64,000 nucleotides of DNA from Carya illinoinensis. Its lineage: Eukaryota > Streptophyta > Magnoliopsida > Fagales > Juglandaceae. Made by a program: the position numbers and the translations under genes. The stretch covers positions 6,476,501 to 6,540,500 of the forward strand of contig NC_056766.1 of assembly GCF_018687715.1 (NCBI RefSeq). The letters run 5' to 3'. Positions 35,905 through 48,986 of the stretch are shown piece after piece; the first letter of the stretch is position 1, and every line of letters starts with the position of its first letter. Under the pieces are notes generated by a model. The model did not search any database. It was not told the DNA's origin and saw only the letters and a list, made by a program, of their open reading frames with translations.

Positions 35905-36126
35905 GTAAGATTACCATATATATATGAGGCACATACATATACATATAATATATATATATATAGTTATATATATATGGAATCTCTCTTTAAATATAGAACG
36001 ATTTCAAGCTTTTTTATTCATGATCTTTTAAGGTAATAATAAATGTGTAATTTGTTATCAATATTCTTCATATATAGAAATTCCTTATTAGTAAAATTGT
36101 CTAAATATTTGTACGTACAAAATATG

Positions 36127-37361
36127 TATTGCCCAGATGACTAACACAAGATGGAGTAAATTGAATTGTATTTGAAAATTAATAATTATAAATCAAATAC
36201 ATAATATAAAATATAAACCAAATATGAAATAATAATAAATAAAAAGAGTGAGGGTAAGAGAGAAACAAACTTAGTATGTTAACGAGATTCGGCCCCACTG
36301 CCTACGTCCTCGCCTCAAGCTACTCCTTGAGAATCTCCAAATTCACTATTCAACCTCTTTCAGGTGGAGATAAAAACCTATTACACATTTGAACAACACC
36401 GCTACAAATGATCCCTGTAAAACATGCTATACACTTACAATCACCTTACACGTGGTGATTCAACTATTTTTTGTGTAGAACACTTTCTACACGCATAAGG
36501 GTTATACACACCCTTTTACTGATACAAGAGCTGATAGTTGGTAAGTTATCAGAAAACACTCCTTAATGAGTTAAATAAGAACAATACAAGGCAAACTATA
36601 TATCTCTCAAAATGAACAATAGTTAAGGCTCAATACTTAGAAAAGAGAGATTGAAATATTTGAAAGAATGTTGCAAAACTTGCAATGATATGCGTATGCT
36701 CTTGGTGTTGTAAATTTAAAACTCTCAAATGATCTATTTATAGCAATATGAAATTTCATATTCAAATTTAAAAAAATTCACATGTCAAAGATAATATCAT
36801 TCACTTTTTTAAAAAATTCAAATAAAAGTTTTTTTTTCAATTATCAAAGACAACATCATTTACTTTTCAAAAATTTCAAACTTAATCATTTTACTTTTCA
36901 CATATGACAAAAGTAGTATTATTTTCTTTTCAAAATTTTCAAACAAAATTATCTACCTTTTGCATAAGTCAAAACGAGTATAAATCATTTTTGAAAATAT
37001 TCAAATAAAGTATGCACATGTGAAGGATGGAAATCAATCAATTTTAATATTTTCAAAATTTAAACTTTTAATCATGTCATGTACATATGAAAGATGACAA
37101 TCAATCATCTTTCAAAATTTTTAAATTTAATTTTGAGTCTTAATCCTAATTTTAAATTTTTCAAGAGATATACAACATAATTCTATGAGTTTTAATGTGA
37201 GTTTGTTTCCTTCTTACTCATGCTTAGTTCCTTGATGTGCTTGATTCAATTGTATAAACAACTTGAGTTTGAGATTCTTTTATTTTTTGAATTTGTTCGT
37301 TATCATCAAAATCTATGTGTAGATATATAATTACACGAAACTTAAAATCTTGGATTCAACA
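36127..37361. mobile_element. Solo LTR related to the Copia element at 2625-11142
   Basis: The 1235-bp sequence matches the Copia LTRs over its whole length (TTGCCCAGATGACTAACACA at one end, GGATTCAACA at the other), with many more differences and small deletions. It is flanked by a perfect 5-bp duplication, ATATG, at 36122-36126 and 37362-37366. There is no internal element sequence, so this is the product of recombination between two LTRs. Its first two bases are TA instead of TG. Confidence 0.9.
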
Positions 37362-37366
37362 ATATG

Positions 37367-39677
37367 AATTATTTTTCATGTAAAAACTTCAAGTTTGATT
37401 ATATTTCCTTCATAACTAAAATAATATTGCACCTAAAAATAATGGATCAAAAAGCGTCAAAAGAAACAATCATAATTATTCTTCTAAAATGGTTTTAGTT
37501 CATTATGGGAAAACAGGGTTTTGGATTTAAAGATGAAATGGGACAAAGCTAATTAGAATAAAATCTAAGGCAATATGGGGCTATTAGAATTTTATTTTAT
37601 TTTTTGAAAGAGATGTTATGATCCTAAAGATTAAAAGTTTAATCTAACAACACCGTTCAAAATGTTAATTTTGGCTAGCGAGATATGACCAATTGATTCA
37701 ATGAAATATACTTGGACAAACAAGAGAATTGGGGTCAAGTTTTGCTATGTCCAACAAATTAAATAGTTGTTCAGTGAAAATGACTACTTCCTCTTGTGTA
37801 ACCTATTGAGATCTAGATCCAAATGACATTAAGTGGGGAAGTATATACATATAGTACTATAGACTATATCATGTTCTATATTCCTTTCATATTTAATTCC
37901 CATATACTTTCAAAAAAACAAATTCCCATATGCATATTCCTCTCTTTTGACCAACTAAAACAAAGTCCAAGATTCCAAGAGTGCATGTATTAATCCATGA
38001 CATGAGGTTAGGCACATAATTAAGCCTCCCCCCAACAACCCCTTTAGGTTTCAAATAATTCAAATATCATAAACTACATGTGTTATATATATTTTTCTTC
38101 TTAATATAAAATATATTTATAGACGAAAAAAGATGGACACATAAAATAAACTTTAAAATATATATTATTATTCATATAAATATTTTTCGACAGTATTAAA
38201 TGAACAATAAATATCACATGACGTGTTTATATTTTCACTTGAAACTTTTAAATCTAGATAAGAACTTGATGAAATCTTCTTCTCAAACAAAAATCTTAAT
38301 GATACACTTTTTAAAATTTTGGAAAAATATCTGTAAAATGTTTTAGAAATGAACAAAAATACTGCAATTCATGAAAAGGTCCCACCAGTCGTAGGGCTAG
38401 GGATGTGGAAGAGTGGTGCGTGTGGTGTATATTTCTATAATAATCTCTTAACTCCGGTGATTCCTATACCAGCCACGTTCCTTAAGGATGATCCGACATT
38501 TTTGCCAATTTTGCCCTCCACCAAATCCACAGGCACCACCATTCCTACAAACGAATGGAAATATTTCGATCAGATGTCATGATCAGACACCGATTGTCCT
38601 CACAGATCTCTCACCACGTGGCAAAAACAATTCCTTTTTATTTTGTTTTTAAAACTCTAAATTTAAATGAAAAAAAGGAAAAAAAAGCGCGCACACACAA
38701 AATATACGTATAGTATTATTGTTATGAGAATTATTATTGATAAAAAGAAATTATATAAAAATAAATTTATAAATTAATATGATTTTACGTGATTTATTAG
38801 ATCTATTATATATTAAAAATTAGAATCTGATGTACCGCATCAAGACATATCAGTTTATAAATTTTTTTTATGTAATTTTTTTATGATTGTATCAATTGTT
38901 AGAAAAATTAACTCAAATAATTATAAATATTGTCGAGTTTATTTTATATGTCTATCTTTATATTAAAAAAAAAATTATGACATGGAATTAAAAAATCATA
39001 TAGCTCTACCTATGAATCCTTGTTTTTTTTCTTATATAGTACTATTTGTTGCATGTGAGGTCCGACATAGAGATAAGTCAAGTGTGAAGGAGAATCCGCC
39101 ACCAAAGGAAACATAGAATCTCCAAAGGTTCAAAGGAAAATTTCCAAAATTTCTTCGACGTTTTCTTCTTGAATGCATTTTGATCCATTGAAACTCAATC
39201 TCATTAGCTTCGTTTTCTTCCATTCATTTGCTTTTTGGTTGGATCAAGATTTACCCCCTGTTTTTCTTATCTTTTCTTATTTTTGTAGACCAGATTGTTT
39301 GGCCCTGTAGCCTGTCCTTTTCCCTTGTAGCTGCGCAGTCAGCCACCACCCACTACCTCTCCACCAGATCCTGAACTATTTTTCCTTTCCCTTTTATCAT
39401 TTTTCCTAATTTTCACAAATGTATTGGTTGTTATAATTTTTGTTTTATCTGCATTTTTCTTGGTACTGGGAATTTTCTATATTTATCAACAACCCACCAC
39501 CCATCACTCAATACAATGGAACAACAAGCGTAGAAAAATAGAACAAAGGTTCTCACCAACCCCCACTTCGATTCTATTTTGCTGTGTTCTGCTACTTTTG
39601 TTTCTGTTTCTCTTTGTTCTGCAAACTCTTAACAGAACGCGCACGCACGTTCTCTCTCTCCGCCTCTCTGTTCATTC
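37367..39677. other. Intergenic DNA and promoter region of the glycine decarboxylase gene
   Basis: AT-rich to about 39000, with one family B MITE. The open frame 38349-38582 has no known domain. From about 39230 the sequence becomes pyrimidine-rich, consistent with promoter and leader of the next gene; CTCTCTCTC-rich leader sequence lies at 39650-39670 just before the start codon. Confidence 0.4.
38748..38878. mobile_element. MITE family B, copy 3
   Basis: The left side reads AAATTATATAAAAATAAATT and the reverse-complemented right side reads AAATTACATAAAAAAAATTT, continuing as inverted repeats for about 35 bp. The interior contains AGAATCTGATGTACCGCATC. About 131 bp. Confidence 0.65.
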
Positions 39678-42600
39678 ATGGAACGTGCTCGGCGCCTCGC
39701 GAACCGGGCGATTCTGAGGCGCCTGGTCTCAGAGGCAAAGCAGAACCGCCAGAATGGATCTCTGATGCACAGTCCGTCGCCGGTGTGCTACACACCCTCG
39801 AGGTATGTTTCGTCCCTGACACCGTATGTTTTCGTACGTAGAAGCTCTAGATCAGATTTCGCGCGTAATGTTGCTCACGGTGTTGGGTCTCAAACTCGAT
39901 CTATCTCGGTCGAGGCGTTGAAACCCAGTGACACTTTCCCACGCCGCCATAACTCGGCGACCCCAGAGGACCAAATTAAAATGGCTAGCTTATGTGGTTT
40001 CGATAGTCTTGATTCGCTTATCGATGCCACCGTTCCTAAATCTATAAGAATTTCATCAATGAAGTTTTCTAAGTTTGATGAGGGGCTAACCGAGAGCCAA
40101 ATGCTCGAGCACATGCAAAATCTGGCCTCAAAGAATAAGATTTTCAAGTCTTACATTGGTATGGGGTACTATAATACCTATGTCCCCCCGGTGATTTTGA
40201 GGAACATTATGGAGAACCCGGCATGGTACACGCAGTACACACCGTACCAGGCCGAGATATCTCAAGGGCGTCTTGAGTCTTTGCTTAATTTCCAGACTCT
40301 CATTACGGATCTTACCGGCCTCCCCATGTCGAATGCTTCATTGCTTGATGAAGGAACGGCCGCTGCTGAGGCAATGGCTATGTGTAATAATATTCAGAAG
40401 GGGAAGAAGAAGACTTTTATCATTGCCAGTAACTGTCACCCGCAAACTATTGATATCTGTAAGACTAGAGCGGACGGTTTCGATCTTAAAGTTGTAACTG
40501 CAGATCTCAAGAATATTGATTACAAATCCGGGGATGTTTGTGGTGTTCTGGTTCAGTATCCGGGGACTGAGGGTGAGATTTTGGATTATGGGGAGTTTGT
40601 TAAGAATGCTCATGCTCATGGGGTTAAGGTTGTTATGGCAACAGACCTCCTGGCATTGACAATATTGAAGCCACCTGGTGAATTTGGGGCAGATATTGTT
40701 GTTGGTTCAGCTCAGAGGTTTGGGGTTCCTATGGGGTATGGAGGTCCACATGCAGCATTCCTCGCCACATCCCAAGAGTACAAGAGGATGATGCCGGGGA
40801 GAATCATTGGTGTGAGTGTTGATTCTTCAGGGAAACCTGCTCTGCGTATGGCAATGCAGACAAGGGAGCAACATATCCGTAGGGACAAGGCTACCAGCAA
40901 CATTTGCACCGCTCAGGTACTAGACTATCATTTAATCTAATTTCCATTGTGTTTTTCTGTGGAGGCTGCTTATAAGGATATATGAAAAGTTTTATTTTTG
41001 CTGGGCTTAGTTACAGAATTGGGTTCTCACTCTTCAATGCACTGGCTTTCTTGTTTTAATAGATTTCCTGTTTTGTATAGGCATTGCTTGCAAACATGGC
41101 TGCTATGTATGCTGTTTATCATGGACCTGAAGGCCTTAAAGTCATTGCCCAACGGGTTCATGGTCTTGCTGGTGCATTTGCCCTTGGACTGAAGAAACTT
41201 GGGACAGCAGAAGTTCAGGGCCATCCCTTCTTTGACACTGTGGCCGTTAAGGTTGCTGATGCAAATGTAATTGCTGATGCTGCTTACAAGAGCAAGATGA
41301 ATTTGCGGGTTGTAGACCCAAAAACTGTGAGTGGGATTCCCTCAGCTGAATTAATTAATTACCTATAAGTCTACATGATGAGATTAATTGGGTGTACTTG
41401 CCTTTAGATCACTGTTTCTTTTGACGAGACCACCACCTTGGAGGATGTTGATAAGCTTCTCAAAGTTTTTGCTGGTGGCAAGCCTGTGAGTATTGTTACT
41501 TCTTTTGCTTGGTGGTGTCTGCAATTGATGATTATGATTCCCCTATCTAAGACTAATGTTTATTTTTCAGGTTTCATTCACTGCTGAGTCTCTTGCACCA
41601 GAGGTTCAGACTGCAATTCCTTCTGGGCTAATAAGGGATAGTCCATATCTCACGCATCCAATCTTTAACACGTACTTCTCTTTTCTGAAAATTTGTATTC
41701 GCATGGTTGACAATTCTGGACAAATCCTGACTTTTGGTTTTTTATTTTTTAATCTAATAGATATCACACCGAGCATGAGCTGCTTCGATACATTCATAAG
41801 TTACAATCCAAGGATCTTTCCCTGTGCCACAGTATGATTCCATTGGGATCTTGTACAATGAAATTGAATGCAACAACTGAAATGATGCCGGTGACATGGC
41901 CTAGCTTTGCTGATATTCACCCTTTTGCCCCAACTGAACAGGCTCAGGGTTATCAGGTTGTTACCATACTTACTGTGAGAAAAATTTTCCAGTTGTTTTC
42001 TTCACCCAAACGTTCTGGATTAGTTTGTTGTTTGTTTCTATAAATAAACAAGCAAGTTGACAATTTGTCTTGATGAAAAATGGTTCCCAGGAAATGTTCG
42101 ATAATTTGGGTGACCTATTGTGTACCATCACTGGGTTCGACTCTTTCTCCTTGCAACCTAATGCTGGTGCTGCTGGAGAGTATGCCGGCCTGATGGTTAT
42201 CCGCGCATATCATTTGGTATGGTGACAGCAACCATGTTTAAATGCGGTTTTCTTCTGATTGTATTAAACAAAGGAGGCATTTGATGCTTTCTCTTTAAGG
42301 TTCACTTTCAATGCAAAACTATAAGTAATCACCTAAAAGGCTCAACTAAAAGCTCTTGAATCTCAATATTTTCTTATTTAAGTAAAAGCTCTTAACTCAA
42401 TATTATATATTTATGTCCCTAAAATGACTACTGCGGGTGAGGCACACCTTAAATTTCGAGTTTTCCCTCCTGTGTGTGTGTGTGTGCGCGCACGTGCATA
42501 ATGGTATAGTGTTATGTTCCTCACAAATGTAAATTAAGGGAAGTTTTTAATCGTGGTATATCTTAATAGCAAACTTGCATCATTTTTCTGCTGCACATTG

Positions 42601-45600
42601 AAAACTCCTCAGATCTCATCCTGCATAATTCCTCTTTGAAATGGAACACATTAGACATCGTGTAAGGATTATTCTAACTGATCATGCTGACCACTCTGCT
42701 GAATGAACACTGTAGGCAAGGGGAGACCATCACCGCAATGTGTGTATTATTCCTGTTTCAGCACATGGGACAAATCCTGCTAGTGCTGCTATGTGTGGAA
42801 TGAAAATTGTCTCTGTTGGAACTGATGCTAAGGGAAACATTAACATTGAAGAGTTAAGGAAGGCTGCTGAAGCTAATAGAGACAACCTTTCAGCTCTTAT
42901 GGTAAGTTCATTATTCATCCTATGTTGGAAAGCAAATATATTATCCAATAAGATTAAAGAAGACGGAGAACTTTGTTCTACTCTACATTCATTAACTTTG
43001 GTGGACATTATAGGTGACATATCCTTCAACGCATGGAGTGTATGAAGAAGGTATTGATGAGATATGTAAGATAATTCATGACAATGGAGGTCAAGTATAC
43101 ATGGATGGGGCTAACATGAATGCACAGGTCTGCACTTCCCTTTATTTTATCTTCTTTGAGTCTTAATGTTAGTCATTGAGTACATAATCCAGTAAAAAAT
43201 TTCAACTATTGCTTGAATTGTCTAAATACATCTTCTCTTTTCTTGCATTCAAATAGTCTATCAAAACACAGCTTTAGTTCTAGTTTTTTATATTGGATGA
43301 TGTTTCAGTTCTTCAATTGAATCTATTCATATTCCCTGGGTTTTCACTAGACAATTGCTGTTTCATTTGAGTTTTGTTCTACAAGTACATTTGTGCTTAT
43401 TGTGATAGTTTTAGTTTTTTATATTGGCAGATGCTGCTTACAAAAACTTCTTTGTATGCATTTTATTTCTCTTGGGAGTATATCGGTTTGCTTTCAAATT
43501 AAATCTAAAGAATCTTCTTATCCTCCTAGGTGGGACTGACAAGCCCTGGTTGGATTGGAGCTGACGTTTGCCATCTCAATCTCCATAAAACATTTTGCAT
43601 TCCTCATGGAGGAGGTGGTCCTGGCATGGGTCCTATTGGTGTGAAGAAGCACTTGGCACCATTTTTGCCATCACATCCTGTGGTAATTGATCTTTTCATT
43701 CAATAACTGCATACACTCATCCACTTGCTCTTGCACTTGCACTTACAAACTTGTACATACTTGTTAGGCTTATATTTGCACATACATATGTATGCGTGAG
43801 TGCACACTTGTATGAATGAATAGTCAGAGCATGAGCTCATCTCCATTAATCAAGTCACACTTTAGTGATTATTATCTACATACTCTGCTGCTACGGATAT
43901 CTCTTGTCAATCATTTATTTACTGGGCTGTGTTTTTTCTCGTTCAATCTTTAATCTTGTTCTGGTTTACTTCTAAGGTACCCACATCTGGAATACCTGCC
44001 CCAGACAAGCTTCAGCCACTCGGTACAATATCTGCTGCGCCTTGGGGCTCTGCACTTATCTTGCCAATATCGTACACATATATAGCCATGATGGGGTCTA
44101 AGGGACTCACCGACGCATCAAAGATAGCAATTCTGAATGCCAACTACATGGCAAAACGTTTGGAGGTTCCTGATTATTTCTTATTCATTCTATGCCTCAC
44201 TTCTGGAAAATCACTTTGTGCTATAAAACCTGGTAGTTCTAGGCTCTGGCCATGTCTGTCTGTGAAAAGAAGAACAACAGTCATTTGTTTTCCTAGCAAG
44301 TTCCATGCTAATGTGGCAGATGACTGAATTACTTCTTAAAATAAGATGTGTGTGACCAGTGCATGGAACCCACACAAGTGTGTTAGAAAATTGTTGAGGT
44401 TTTGAGTTATTACTCTTTTTTGCAATTAAAGTTTCAATAATGTTTCCCAGTTTTCTCATGGTATGTTGTATATTGCTTTGACTTCTGCAGGACCATTTTC
44501 CCGTTCTTTTCCGTGGTGTCAATGGAACAGTTGCCCATGAATTCATTGTTGATTTAAGAGGCTTCAAGGTAGTTTTATTTGTTGTTTTTTTAATTGTTGT
44601 CTACTGTTTCTGTTTTGAGAGCAATAATAAAAGCATTACTGCAGAATACCGCTGGGATAGAACCTGAAGATATTGCCAAACGTCTAATGGACTATGGATT
44701 TCATGGACCAACAATGTCATGGCCAGTTCCAGGCACACTCATGATTGAACCCACTGAAAGTGAAAGCAAGGTATGTCCCTGTGGGAGTCCTTTCTCTTTC
44801 ACACCACCCTTATCCTCTCTTTTGTTTATGTTTAAGTAAATTTAAAATCTTTTGCAGGCTGAGTTAGACAGGCTTTGTGATGCTCTTATTTCCATAAGAG
44901 AAGAAATTGCTCTGATTGAGAATGGAAAAGCTGATATCCACAACAATGTCCTGAAGGTGAAATTGCTAATTTTTTTCCACTCCTGCGATTAGTTGTCTCT
45001 CAAATTCTAAATTAAGCAGACACCCAATTTAATTTTGATCTTTATCTTTGCTTGACTCTGGATGCATCTTGATATATATAGATAGAATTTAATAAATGAA
45101 CTTCAAAAGCAATTATCTAACAAGTGCGAGTACAGGGAGCTCCTCATCCACCATCCCTGCTCATGGGAGATGCTTGGACAAAACCATATTCTCGGGAATA
45201 TGCTGCCTTCCCTGCTTCTTGGCTCCGTGGTGCGAAGTTCTGGCCTTCTACAGGTATCAACTTCCATCTTTATTTAATATTATAATTCTGAAATATTTTT
45301 TGTTTAATGTCTTTCCCCATCTTTTTTTTCCCTTTCTTATTTATGAACTGGTATCCTTTCGGACTGACCTGCTAATAGAAAACAATACTTTGAAGAGTTT
45401 TCTTAAGCAAAAACAATAATATTTTATCAATTAATGTGCATGATATTATACTGATTCCAATATGCATGATATTATACTGCTTCCATTCACCTTCAACATA
45501 TATTTTAACTATTTTAAGATGATCTATTTAGTCGATGATTATTATCAAAAAGTTGCAACTCCTAGAGATAATGACAAACCTTAAATGCTCAATTTTAACT

Positions 45601-45788
45601 TGTAGCATTGAAGTAAACTAGAATTGCATGCATTCTGCTGTTGGTGCTCTTAATTTTACTTAACGCTGAATTCTTTTTGCGCTGTTATCTCAGGACGTGT
45701 GGACAATGTGTATGGTGACCGCAACCTCGTCTGCACCCTTCTCCCAGCATCACAAGTTGTTGAAGAAGCAGCAGCAGCCACTGCTTAG
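39678..45788 (+). CDS. GLDP: Glycine dehydrogenase (decarboxylating), P-protein of the glycine cleavage system, mitochondrial
   Basis: PLP enzyme that decarboxylates glycine and passes the aminomethyl group to the lipoyl H-protein, the entry step of photorespiratory glycine oxidation in the mitochondrial matrix. Fifteen exons, all GT-AG and in frame, 1047 residues: 39678-40916, 41081-41326, 41408-41485, 41571-41671, 41761-41956, 42091-42216, 42716-42901, 43014-43127, 43530-43682, 43977-44165, 44491-44568, 44645-44770, 44858-44956, 45136-45253 and 45694-45788. The N-terminal 85 or so residues, rich in Arg, Ser and Ala, form a mitochondrial presequence. The first half carries [14 protein letters not shown] and [10 protein letters not shown]. 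The second half carries [20 protein letters not shown], the PLP lysine K782 in LNLHKTF, and the glycine-rich [11 protein letters not shown]. Length matches plant P-proteins. The large first exon holds about 40% of the protein. No broken residues were seen; likely functional. Confidence 0.97.
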
Positions 45789-45854
45789 TCTTCAATGCCA
45801 TGCTCCTTGGTCCAAGGTTTCTCGATGAAACCATATTCTTCTCCCTCATTTGTA

Positions 45855-45860
45855 AATAAA
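45855..45860 (+). terminator. Polyadenylation signal of the glycine decarboxylase gene
   Basis: AATAAA 67 bases after the stop codon. Confidence 0.6.
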
Positions 45861-46747
45861 TTTCCTTCTTTGTAAAAGTCCTTTACAGCTGGTGACATTC
45901 ATTTTCATACGACAATATCGATGATCAGCTTTCCTAAATAACAATTGTTGCTAATTGCAACTTGAATAGAAGGTCAGCAATTCATATTGCTTTGTTCTTG
46001 CCCCCCTAGGGACCTAGCCAATGGCAACAGAATCCAAATGCTTAAACTTATTGAAAAAAATGCTAATTGTGGTTCTTAATTCAATAAGCCAAGATAGGAT
46101 TAATGTTCATTCGCTCTGCTCATTTAGCGGCATATAAAAAAAAAAAAAGCGGATTAGAATCGTTATCAGTACAGAACAAACTAACTAATTTCAATGGTGT
46201 ATACGATAAGTTGCTATTCTATTATATTGAGACTGGAAAAAATGGGATCAGATGAAGAGTGCTTGACAAAGAAGTGGAGGGCTTGAGTGTCATAGAAGAA
46301 AGGGCACTTCCAGAGTGATATCATTAGAGAAGGATATGGTGTACAGGGAAAAAAACAAAGAAAAAGGAGAACAGAAGAGAAGGTCTTAAGAAACTAGTAA
46401 TGGTTAATGGTAGTGAGCAAGATAAGCTGTTAATCAGCATCTACCAAGCTTCCCCTGAATCTCACAAAATGGCCTCTTTAACTCGTCTCTTCAGTAAACT
46501 AATTGGAAATAGTATAGTCCGAGAAGATTCTATTGACCCCCCTATCAACTTACCAAGTCAATACCCAAATATCGAATAACCTTCTCTCTCCCGGTTTGTT
46601 GTTGATGGCGGCGGTAGTGGCAGTAATGAGTCAAAGCAAGGGAACGTCAAACTCTTTTAAGGTTGCTCCTGGTTAACTTTGAAGATCTCCAAGATTGGAT
46701 CAGATCCGGCAATGGCATCGAAGTCTCATTATAACAAGTTTTGCTAC
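45861..46747. other. Intergenic DNA after glycine decarboxylase
   Basis: It starts with probable 3' UTR, then AT-rich DNA with an A run at 46137-46148. No gene is seen. Confidence 0.4.
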
Positions 46748-46894
46748 TTACAAGTAAAGTCGTGTACTAATCTGTATATCAATATTAATTCCTTCATATT
46801 TAAAATTTACATTAGTACTGTTTTCAATAAAATCTACTTATTGACCAATCATATTAGATTGATATACATATTAATACATATTTATACTTGTAAC
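46748..46894. mobile_element. MITE family A, copy 3
   Basis: In reverse orientation to copies 1 and 2. The ends TTACAAGTA and TACTTGTAA are inverted. It lies directly left of the palindromic array. Confidence 0.6.
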
Positions 46895-46920
46895 TTCAAA
46901 ATACAACCAATTTGGTTTTA

Positions 46921-47290
46921 CCATCCTACTCTAAGGTTTTCAATGCGACAGTAAAAAGCAGGAAATACAAGTCTCAAATGTTCAAGTTTCGGGCATACTT
47001 TTAATAAAAAGTATGCCCGAAACTTGAACATTTGAGACTTGTATTTCCTGCTTTTTACTGTCGCATTGAAAACCCTTAGAGTAGGATGGTAAAAAGCAGG
47101 AAATACAAGTCTCAAATGTTCAAGTTTCGGGCATACTTTTTATTAAAAAGTATGCCCGAAACTTGAACATTCTGAGACTTGTATTTTCCTGCTTTTTACT
47201 GTCGCATTGAAAACCTTAGAGTAGGGGTAAAAAGCAGGAAATACAAGTCTCAAATGTTCAAGTTTCGGGCATACTTTTAATAAAAAAAAA
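46921..47290. repeat. Array of alternating inverted repeats (foldback structure)
   Basis: One unit appears in alternating orientation. Forward copy 1 is 46921-47002 and its reverse complement is 47007-47089: 82-83-bp arms with one indel and a 4-base loop, AATA. Forward copy 2 is 47090-47144 (first part missing), its reverse complement 47145-47227, and forward copy 3 is 47228-47290 (first part missing). Unit landmarks: GGTTTTCAATGCGACAG, AAAAGCAGGAAATACAAG, GTTCAAGTTTCGGGCATACT. Any transcript would fold into very long hairpins. The array lies between two copies of the family A MITE. An assembly or template-switch artefact is also possible. Confidence 0.9.
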
Positions 47291-47324
47291 AGTGAAACTC
47301 ATTATTAAAAAGAGTTTTACTATA

Positions 47325-47470
47325 TATAAGCATAGTCGCATACTACTCTGCGTACTAATACTGATTCTTTCGTACTTAAAATTTAAATTAATATTATTTT
47401 CAATAAAATCTACTTTTTGATCAATCACATTAAATTAATATACAAATTAGCGTATAATTGTGTTTGTAAC
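47325..47470. mobile_element. MITE family A, copy 4
   Basis: It has the same orientation as copy 3 and flanks the palindromic array on the right. The start of the tandem duplication (near 47377) falls inside it. Confidence 0.6.
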
Positions 47471-48986
47471 TAAATTTTTTCTATTAAAAAAATTGTGAAA
47501 AACTTACTTTGTCTTGACAGATCTCCATTTTTTACAAAAGACTTAGCACAAGACAGACTGCATTTTGGACTTGGACAATCTTACCTCAAAACAATGAGCA
47601 AAACCAATGAAGGTGTGACCATCCTATTTACATGTCAACTCAAGAAAGATAAATAAAAAATTAACAAAAATTATTAGGTCAAGCTAAAAACAATAAAATT
47701 TAGAATCATAAAAGATAAATTTAAAATTTATCCATATCTTATGACACGTAGATAGTGTGTGGTGTAGGAAAAAATCTATTTATCATCTATTTTCTCATCA
47801 TCCTATGATATGACATTAAATAATAAGTTCATAAGTGAAACATAATAAATAGTCTTTAATTATCTAATATCACATAATGAAATGATGAGATGATGATAAA
47901 AAATTGAACGATGAGTAACATAACTAGTGGTGTAAAGATTTTCAAATAGAATCATTCATATGAACCATTTCTTACTTATTTTTCTACCACTCAAAGGCCT
48001 GTATCAAGCAATTAACAAAGAGTAATGATACAAGCATAATCATTTTTATAATTTTTTATACAACCATGTTTTAAAATGAAGAAATGATATTTACAGTTAT
48101 AAATATGCATGTCTCGCATATTTTTTTAAAATAAAGAAATAAATTTAGGACTTATATAAAAAATTATTTTTTAATAATAGACTTTTTTTTTTTTTTAAAT
48201 AGAGTACTCAAAGTTTATATATATTGAAATTGTATCTAATATTACATTTTAAAATGATAGTATTTATATAAAGTAATATTATTTTTATAACTTATTTGAT
48301 AAAAATACCTATAATTTAAAACATAGTTATATAAATAATTTTAAAAATAGTTATATATCTATAAATTTTTATTAAAAAATTGAAAATTAATTTAAAAAAA
48401 AAAACAAGAAGGGAAATAAGTAGAATATATATATGAGACACACCCAAAAAAAGACAAGAAAAAAGGATAGCAAGTGGGCGTGGTTGCGTGCCGAAAATGT
48501 AAAAACAAAAAGGAAAGGGGATAGAATTATAAAGTACGAGTCAATTGAACAGCTAAGCAAGTCTCAGCACAACTCTCTCTCTCTCTATCTCTCTCTCTCA
48601 TATTTATGTATAGCCATAAATCTATCCAATTCCAGTCCCAACAGGCAAACAAAAGAGGTACCGTTTTCTTATTTTTTCTACCTTTCCCCCATTTCAATTC
48701 TCATTTTAATTTTTTACACCAAATAGTTCATCATTTATTTTTTAAAATTTTCTCTATCCTTTTGATCTAATTACTATTATTCTAAAATCTCTATATCATA
48801 TACTATTTTCGTGACATAATTTGATTTAAAGCATAAATTTTAAAATTTTAATTTGACATATTAATTTTACGATTTATATTTAAGTGATGTGTATGGTATG
48901 TTTTATATACTGACTTTAATTATATTTATAATAATATGATTATAAATATAAATATTATATTTGACTTGGTAGTGTATATATATATA
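47377..48986. repeat. Tandem duplication, unit 1
   Basis: About 1.6 kb, repeated directly by 48987-50360. Landmarks are shared in order: GACTTAGCACAAGAC, CCATCCTATTTACATGTCAA, GTGGGCGTGGTTGCGTGCCG, AAGTCTCAGCACAAC followed by a CT microsatellite, and GTATAGCCATAAATCTATCC. Open frames such as 48433-48726 are not convincing genes. The TCTC-rich stretch with downstream leader-like sequence resembles a promoter and 5' UTR. Confidence 0.9.

Noticed and set aside
38349..38582. 77-codon open frame between the solo LTR and the glycine decarboxylase gene
   Set aside because: No recognisable domain or conservation clue; not supported.
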